DNA of 9,380 nucleotides from an uncultured Chlorobiaceae bacterium (lineage in GTDB: Bacteria > Bacteroidota > Chlorobiia > Chlorobiales > Chlorobiaceae). The stretch's first letter is position 1. Each line of letters begins with the position of its first letter. The position numbers and the translations under genes were made by a program. Below, piece by piece: positions 5,998-9,380 of this stretch. The notes under the pieces are model-generated. The model did not search any database and was not told the origin of the DNA. It was given only the letters and a program-made list of their open reading frames with translations. The DNA lies in NCBI GenBank assembly GCA_903904495.1, contig CAIVCU010000326.1, forward strand, positions 1 through 9,380. The letters are read 5' to 3'.

Positions 5998-7476
5998 TCA
6001 GTGTGCTGCCGCCAATTCCCTGAGATCATTTTCAAGCTCAACAATCTGGCAGATATTATCAAGAAACCAGGGATCAATACCGGTAGACTTATGGACCTCG
6101 TCAATTGTTGCACCAGCCTGGAAGGCATACCGAAGGTAAAATATCCGGTCAGCTTTCGGAATCTTGATTTTTTCAAGAATATCCTCTTTTGCAAACTTTT
6201 TCTGCTGCTGAGTCATATCGAGAACATTCATGACATCCTTACCATCGGATCCAAGACCTGCCCGACCGATTTCAAGACCACGGAGTGATTTCTGAAGAGC
6301 TTCCCTGAAATTTCTTCCGAAAGCCATGACTTCACCAACCGACTTCATCTGCACACCGAGACGTGCATCAACATTCTTGAACTTCTCAAAATCCCAGCGA
6401 GGAATCTTGACAACACAGTAATCAATAGCAGGTTCAAAACTGGCCGGAGTGGTTTTTGTTATATCATTAATAATCTCGTCAAGGGTGTACCCTACAGCAA
6501 GTTTCGCAGCTACTTTTGCAATCGGGAAACCTGTTGCCTTTGAAGCCAATGCGGAGCTTCGTGATACGCGGGGATTCATCTCAATCACCACAATACGACC
6601 GTTCGCCGGATTAATCGCAAATTGGATATTGCTGCCGCCAGTCTCGACACCTATCTCCCTGATAATCCTTACTGATGCATCCCTGAGCTCCTGATACTGG
6701 CGATCAGTGAGCGTCTGGGCCGGTGCAACAGTGATACTGTCGCCGGTATGCACACCCATGGGATCAAAATTCTCAATAGAGCAGACAATAATCACATTAT
6801 CCGAAAGGTCACGAATAACCTCGAGCTCATACTCCTTCCATCCGATCAGACACTCCTCAACAAGCACTTCGCTGATAGGACTTTCGGCAAGTCCCCTGCG
6901 CACCGCTTCATAATAGTCCGATTTTGTCTCTGCAAACCCGCCTCCGGTACCGCCAAGCGTAAACGAAGGGCGGATCACAATTGGAAGACCAATCTCTTCC
7001 AGTGCCTCTTTAGCCTCCTTTTCATTGCGGACAAAAAAGCCTTTGGCCATTTCAAGGCCGATTTTTTTCATGGCCATACTGAAAAACTCACGATTCTCAG
7101 CTTTTCTGATTGCCCGAAGCTTCGCACCGATCAGTTCAACTCCGTTACGTTCAAGAATTCCTGATTCAGCAAGACTTACAGCAATATTCAGAGCCGTCTG
7201 ACCTCCCATAGTCGGAAGGAGCGCATCCGGTTTTTCACGTTCGATAATTTTCTGCACATATTCCGGTGTAATCGGCTCGATATAGGTGGCATCCGCCAAC
7301 TCTATATCGGTCATAATGGTTGCCGGATTGCTGTTTACCAGCACTACACGATAACCATCTTCCTTAAGGGCACGGCACGCCTGGGTACCGGAATAATCAA
7401 ATTCACAGGCCTGACCGATCACAATAGGACCTGCTCCAATCACTAAAATCGACTTTATATCTTCCCGCTTTGGCAC
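5998..7476 (-). CDS. carB: Carbamoyl-phosphate synthase large subunit, N-terminal half (split CarB)
   Basis: A 492-residue protein that aligns with only the first half of the roughly 1,070-residue CarB. It carries the carboxyphosphate-forming ATP-grasp domain, which uses ATP and bicarbonate to begin carbamoyl phosphate synthesis for pyrimidines and arginine. Numbering runs parallel to E. coli CarB: GAGPIVIGQACEFDYSG at 14-30, the CPSase signature RPSFTLGGTGGG at 169-180, Glu215 in WKEYELE, Gln285 in NIQFAINP, and Glu299/Asn301 in VIEMNPRVSRSS. The active site looks complete. The frame ends at a TGA within the oligomerization region, soon after DRIFYLRYAFQAG; the second ATP-grasp and allosteric domains are absent. 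Split CarB is known in Aquifex and Methanocaldococcus, and I believe also in Chlorobi, where this piece is named the medium subunit; the other half should lie elsewhere. The GTG start at 7476 gives the canonical MPKR.DIK opening. An 89-base gap separates it from the gene upstream; trpC follows after five bases. Confidence 0.93.
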   Translation of the reverse strand: MPKREDIKSILVIGAGPIVIGQACEFDYSGTQACRALKEDGYRVVLVNSNPATIMTDIELADATYIEPITPEYVQKIIEREKPDALLPTMGGQTALNIAVSLAESGILERNGVELIGAKLRAIRKAENREFFSMAMKKIGLEMAKGFFVRNEKEAKEALEEIGLPIVIRPSFTLGGTGGGFAETKSDYYEAVRRGLAESPISEVLVEECLIGWKEYELEVIRDLSDNVIIVCSIENFDPMGVHTGDSITVAPAQTLTDRQYQELRDASVRIIREIGVETGGSNIQFAINPANGRIVVIEMNPRVSRSSALASKATGFPIAKVAAKLAVGYTLDEIINDITKTTPASFEPAIDYCVVKIPRWDFEKFKNVDARLGVQMKSVGEVMAFGRNFREALQKSLRGLEIGRAGLGSDGKDVMNVLDMTQQQKKFAKEDILEKIKIPKADRIFYLRYAFQAGATIDEVHKSTGIDPWFLDNICQIVELENDLRELAAAH

Positions 7477-7565
7477 GTTAAATTCCCGCGTTTAATCCTT
7501 GGTAAGCTTAAAAAAAAGTAATGTACAAAATAATTGAAGAGTTTATCTCCCTTAACCGGGGCAAA
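7477..7565 (-). other. 89-base intergenic gap between the JAMM gene and carB
   Basis: The only sizeable gap in the - strand train. Read on the - strand it has a CCCCGG...AAGGGAG segment near the JAMM stop, then an AT-rich stretch with eight T in a row. I see no convincing terminator hairpin and no promoter pair with good spacing, so it is unclear whether carB-trpC have their own promoter. Confidence 0.5.
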
Positions 7566-7997
7566 CTACTCAACCACCCGAATCTGTTCCTGGTGAAAAC
7601 CTCCTGAATCACGTCTGAGCCATGCGGTCACCTCTTTTGGTTGCGCATTCATCAGTGAAATGATCAACAGCGTATGTCCGGGTCTGGCAAAATCAACATC
7701 ATGAAGGGAGGGAATGGCCGGTGAATTTATATGTGAATGATAAGAGCCGATAATTTCGTATCCGAGTCTTCCGGCTTCCCTCTCCACATCTGTGTACTCA
7801 TTGTGGGAAATTTCAAACCCATGCTCTTTGCCATGGTAAAGGCAATTTTTGCATGGAGCAACCTCATGCACTATGTTTTCAATATTTCCCCTGTGATCAA
7901 TATTCCTCTTTCCGACAAGCAGCCCGCAACATTCATAGGGCAACTCCCGAAAAGCCTGTTCCTGAATAATCTCAAATTTACGCCGGAATAGTTTCAT
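7566..7997 (-). CDS. JAMM/MPN+ (Mov34/PAD-1-type) metalloprotease
   Basis: A 143-residue soluble protein with the complete zinc-protease signature of the JAMM family: Glu22 in YECCGLLVG, then His87-Ser-His89, seven residues, Ser97, two residues and Asp100 (H-x-H-x7-S-x2-D). The length fits a stand-alone bacterial MPN domain. Related bacterial enzymes remove cysteine or a protein from the C-terminus of ubiquitin-like sulfur carriers (Mycobacterium Mec acting on CysO); that role here is by analogy only, since no ThiS/MoaD-like or E1-like gene is in the window. Extra cysteines (Cys23, Cys24, Cys49, Cys52) are present; Cys49 and Cys52 form a CxxC pair in PCKNC. The ATG at 7997 lies 22 bases after the purD stop, suggesting co-transcription with purD; 89 bases follow before carB. 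No signal peptide. Family assignment strong, substrate unknown. Confidence 0.9.
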   Translation of the reverse strand: MKLFRRKFEIIQEQAFRELPYECCGLLVGKRNIDHRGNIENIVHEVAPCKNCLYHGKEHGFEISHNEYTDVEREAGRLGYEIIGSYHSHINSPAIPSLHDVDFARPGHTLLIISLMNAQPKEVTAWLRRDSGGFHQEQIRVVE

Positions 7998-8019
7998 AGA
8001 ACAACCAGTGACTGAATAT

Positions 8020-9300
8020 TTAAAGAGCCTTGGCCCCTATATCTGTTCTGTAATACGCTCCTTCAAATCCAATCTTTTCCACTGCAAGATAAGCACGATC
8101 AATACTCTCCCGGAGGTTTTCACCAAGAGCAGTAACCGAAAAAACCCTTCCGCCAGCTGTCGTCAGCCTGCCGGCTTCATAGGAGGTCCCGGCATGAAAC
8201 ACCAGACAATCTTCCATCTCAGCAACTTCATCCGCAATGGAAATAGCCTTACCGGTTTCATAATGGTCAGGATAACCGCCGGAAGCAATGACAACCGTTG
8301 ACGCGGATTTACGGTGCATTTCAAAAGGCACTTCTCCAAGTGTGCCGTCAACACTTGCCTGAAGGGCCGTAATAAAATCACTTTTCAAAAGAGGAAGCAC
8401 TACCTGGGTTTCAGGATCACCCAATCGGGCATTATACTCAACAACGGAAGGCTCTCCCTGGTCGATCATCAACCCGACATACAAAAAGCCGGTATACGGA
8501 TAACCCTCTTCAACCATACCCTTCAGAGTAGGCTGGATAATCAGCTCCTCAACCTTTCGTAACACTTCGGGAGTCACCAATGGCGCTGGCGCATAGGCAC
8601 CCATACCGCCTGTATTTTTACCGGTATCACCATTGCCGATACGTTTATGATCCTGCGCCGGCAGAAAGAGCCGGTAACGGATACCGTCAGTCAAGGCAAA
8701 AACACTTGCCTCCTGACCCTGCAGAAAATCTTCGATGATCACTTCATCGGCTGCGTTACCGAAAATACGATCTTCAAACAATGCGTTATTTGCTGTTATC
8801 GCTTGTTCCTTGTCAAGAGCAATGAAAACCCCCTTACCAGCACACAAACCACTTGCCTTGATTACCTGTGGATACGTAGTGGTTGTAAGCTCAATATGGT
8901 TATTGGCAGAAATAGTGTTCCGAAAAACATGATAACCAGCTGTTGGAATTTTATGACGCTGCATGAACTCTTTAGAAAAAACCTTGCTTGACTCAAGACG
9001 GGCTGCGGCCTTTGTAGGACCTACAATCTGCCGGCCCGCACTGCGAAAAAGATCCACAATGCCCAGTTCAAGTGGCTGCTCTGAACCAACAATGGTCAGA
9101 TCCACATTATTCTGCCCGGCAAATGCAAGCAGCCCATCAAGTGCTATGGCTTTAAGTGGAACATTACGAACCTTCCCTCCCATCAGTGCAGTACCTCCAT
9201 TACCCGGCGCAACAAAGACAACATTCACCTTTTCACTTTGTGCCGCAGCCCAGGCAAGAGCATGCTCCCTCGCACCGTTTCCTATAATCAAAACATTCAT
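8020..9300 (-). CDS. purD: Phosphoribosylamine--glycine ligase (GAR synthetase)
   Basis: An ATP-grasp enzyme joining glycine to 5-phosphoribosylamine with ATP, the second step of purine synthesis. I chose the ATG at 9300, giving 426 residues (family about 420-430) and the canonical opening MNVLIIGNGAREHALAW. The frame is open further, to an ATG at 9369, which would add 23 basic residues (MPKYHKAKLAKGFKYGKSLH and on) with no family counterpart I know. Seen from 9300: GPTKAAARLESSK at 95-107; the ATP-lid segment KASGLCAGKGV at 148-158 (Cys where Ala is usual); QDHKRIGNGDTGKNTGGMGA at 216-235; Mg ligands Glu288 and Asn290 in EYNAR; and the GARS signature RLGDPETQ at 292-299. The C-terminal domain ends in YYRTDIGAKAL, as expected. 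It is the first gene of the - strand train inside the window, with the JAMM protease gene 22 bases downstream. What lies upstream, including the promoter, is beyond the edge. Confidence 0.95.
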   Translation of the reverse strand: MNVLIIGNGAREHALAWAAAQSEKVNVVFVAPGNGGTALMGGKVRNVPLKAIALDGLLAFAGQNNVDLTIVGSEQPLELGIVDLFRSAGRQIVGPTKAAARLESSKVFSKEFMQRHKIPTAGYHVFRNTISANNHIELTTTTYPQVIKASGLCAGKGVFIALDKEQAITANNALFEDRIFGNAADEVIIEDFLQGQEASVFALTDGIRYRLFLPAQDHKRIGNGDTGKNTGGMGAYAPAPLVTPEVLRKVEELIIQPTLKGMVEEGYPYTGFLYVGLMIDQGEPSVVEYNARLGDPETQVVLPLLKSDFITALQASVDGTLGEVPFEMHRKSASTVVIASGGYPDHYETGKAISIADEVAEMEDCLVFHAGTSYEAGRLTTAGGRVFSVTALGENLRESIDRAYLAVEKIGFEGAYYRTDIGAKAL

Positions 9301-9380
9301 GGCATTCTCATGTAGGGACTTGCCGTATTTGAACCCTTTAGCCAGTTTGGCTTTGTGGTATTTCGGCATGGTTTGTTAAA

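Noticed and set aside
6748..7164. 138-codon + strand open frame opposite carB
   Set aside because: It runs antisense to the conserved ATP-grasp domain and its predicted product matches no family I know; a shadow frame.
7540..7565. Possible terminator after the JAMM gene (CCCCGG/AAGGG segment)
   Set aside because: Pairing is limited to about three to four base pairs with no T run directly after it on the - strand.
8963..9379. 138-codon + strand open frame opposite purD
   Set aside because: It lies antisense to the conserved PurD N-terminus, and its Ser/Pro/Ala-rich composition is what reverse reading of that region gives. No family signature.
1..9380. CRISPR array, tRNA/rRNA genes, insertion sequence or riboswitch
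   Set aside because: No regularly spaced direct repeats, cloverleaf-like sequence, transposase or terminal inverted repeats were seen, and intergenic gaps are all under 100 bases, leaving no room for a large structured leader.

Overview
The window looks like chromosomal housekeeping DNA from a Gram-negative bacterium, most plausibly a green sulfur bacterium (Chlorobiota, Chlorobium/Pelodictyon type). The pointers are an Omp85 protein with the C-terminal Phe of outer-membrane barrels, a DUF2795-type small acidic protein, a carbamoyl-phosphate synthase large subunit that exists only as its N-terminal half, moderate GC, and weak or absent Shine-Dalgarno sequences before most genes. The taxonomic call is inference from protein flavour, not a database match.

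Layout: two gene trains converge at about 5,230. On the + strand are the 3' part of polA (DNA polymerase I, cut by the left edge), an 82-base gap with a candidate promoter, then an exported M23 zinc endopeptidase, a DUF2795-like protein, a BamA/TamA-family (Omp85) outer-membrane protein and ribulose-phosphate 3-epimerase (rpe). These four are closely spaced and could be one transcript with an envelope theme (peptidoglycan hydrolase plus outer-membrane insertase), with the Calvin/pentose phosphate enzyme rpe at the end.

On the - strand, read from the right edge leftward, are purD (purine synthesis), a small JAMM/MPN+ metalloprotease, the N-terminal half of carB (carbamoyl phosphate for pyrimidines and arginine) and trpC (tryptophan synthesis). 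The two trains meet tail to tail: the rpe and trpC reading frames overlap by 14 bases, so no stand-alone terminator separates them.

I found no mobile element, CRISPR array, tRNA or rRNA, and no wholly new system. The most unusual points are: (1) the Omp85 gene lacks a conventional start codon in front of its signal peptide, its open frame reaching back to the previous stop with an ATT start behind AGGA and an 11-T tract in the leader; (2) carB is a half gene directly followed by trpC; (3) a complete JAMM protease sits in a nucleotide-synthesis gene train with no visible ubiquitin-like partner.
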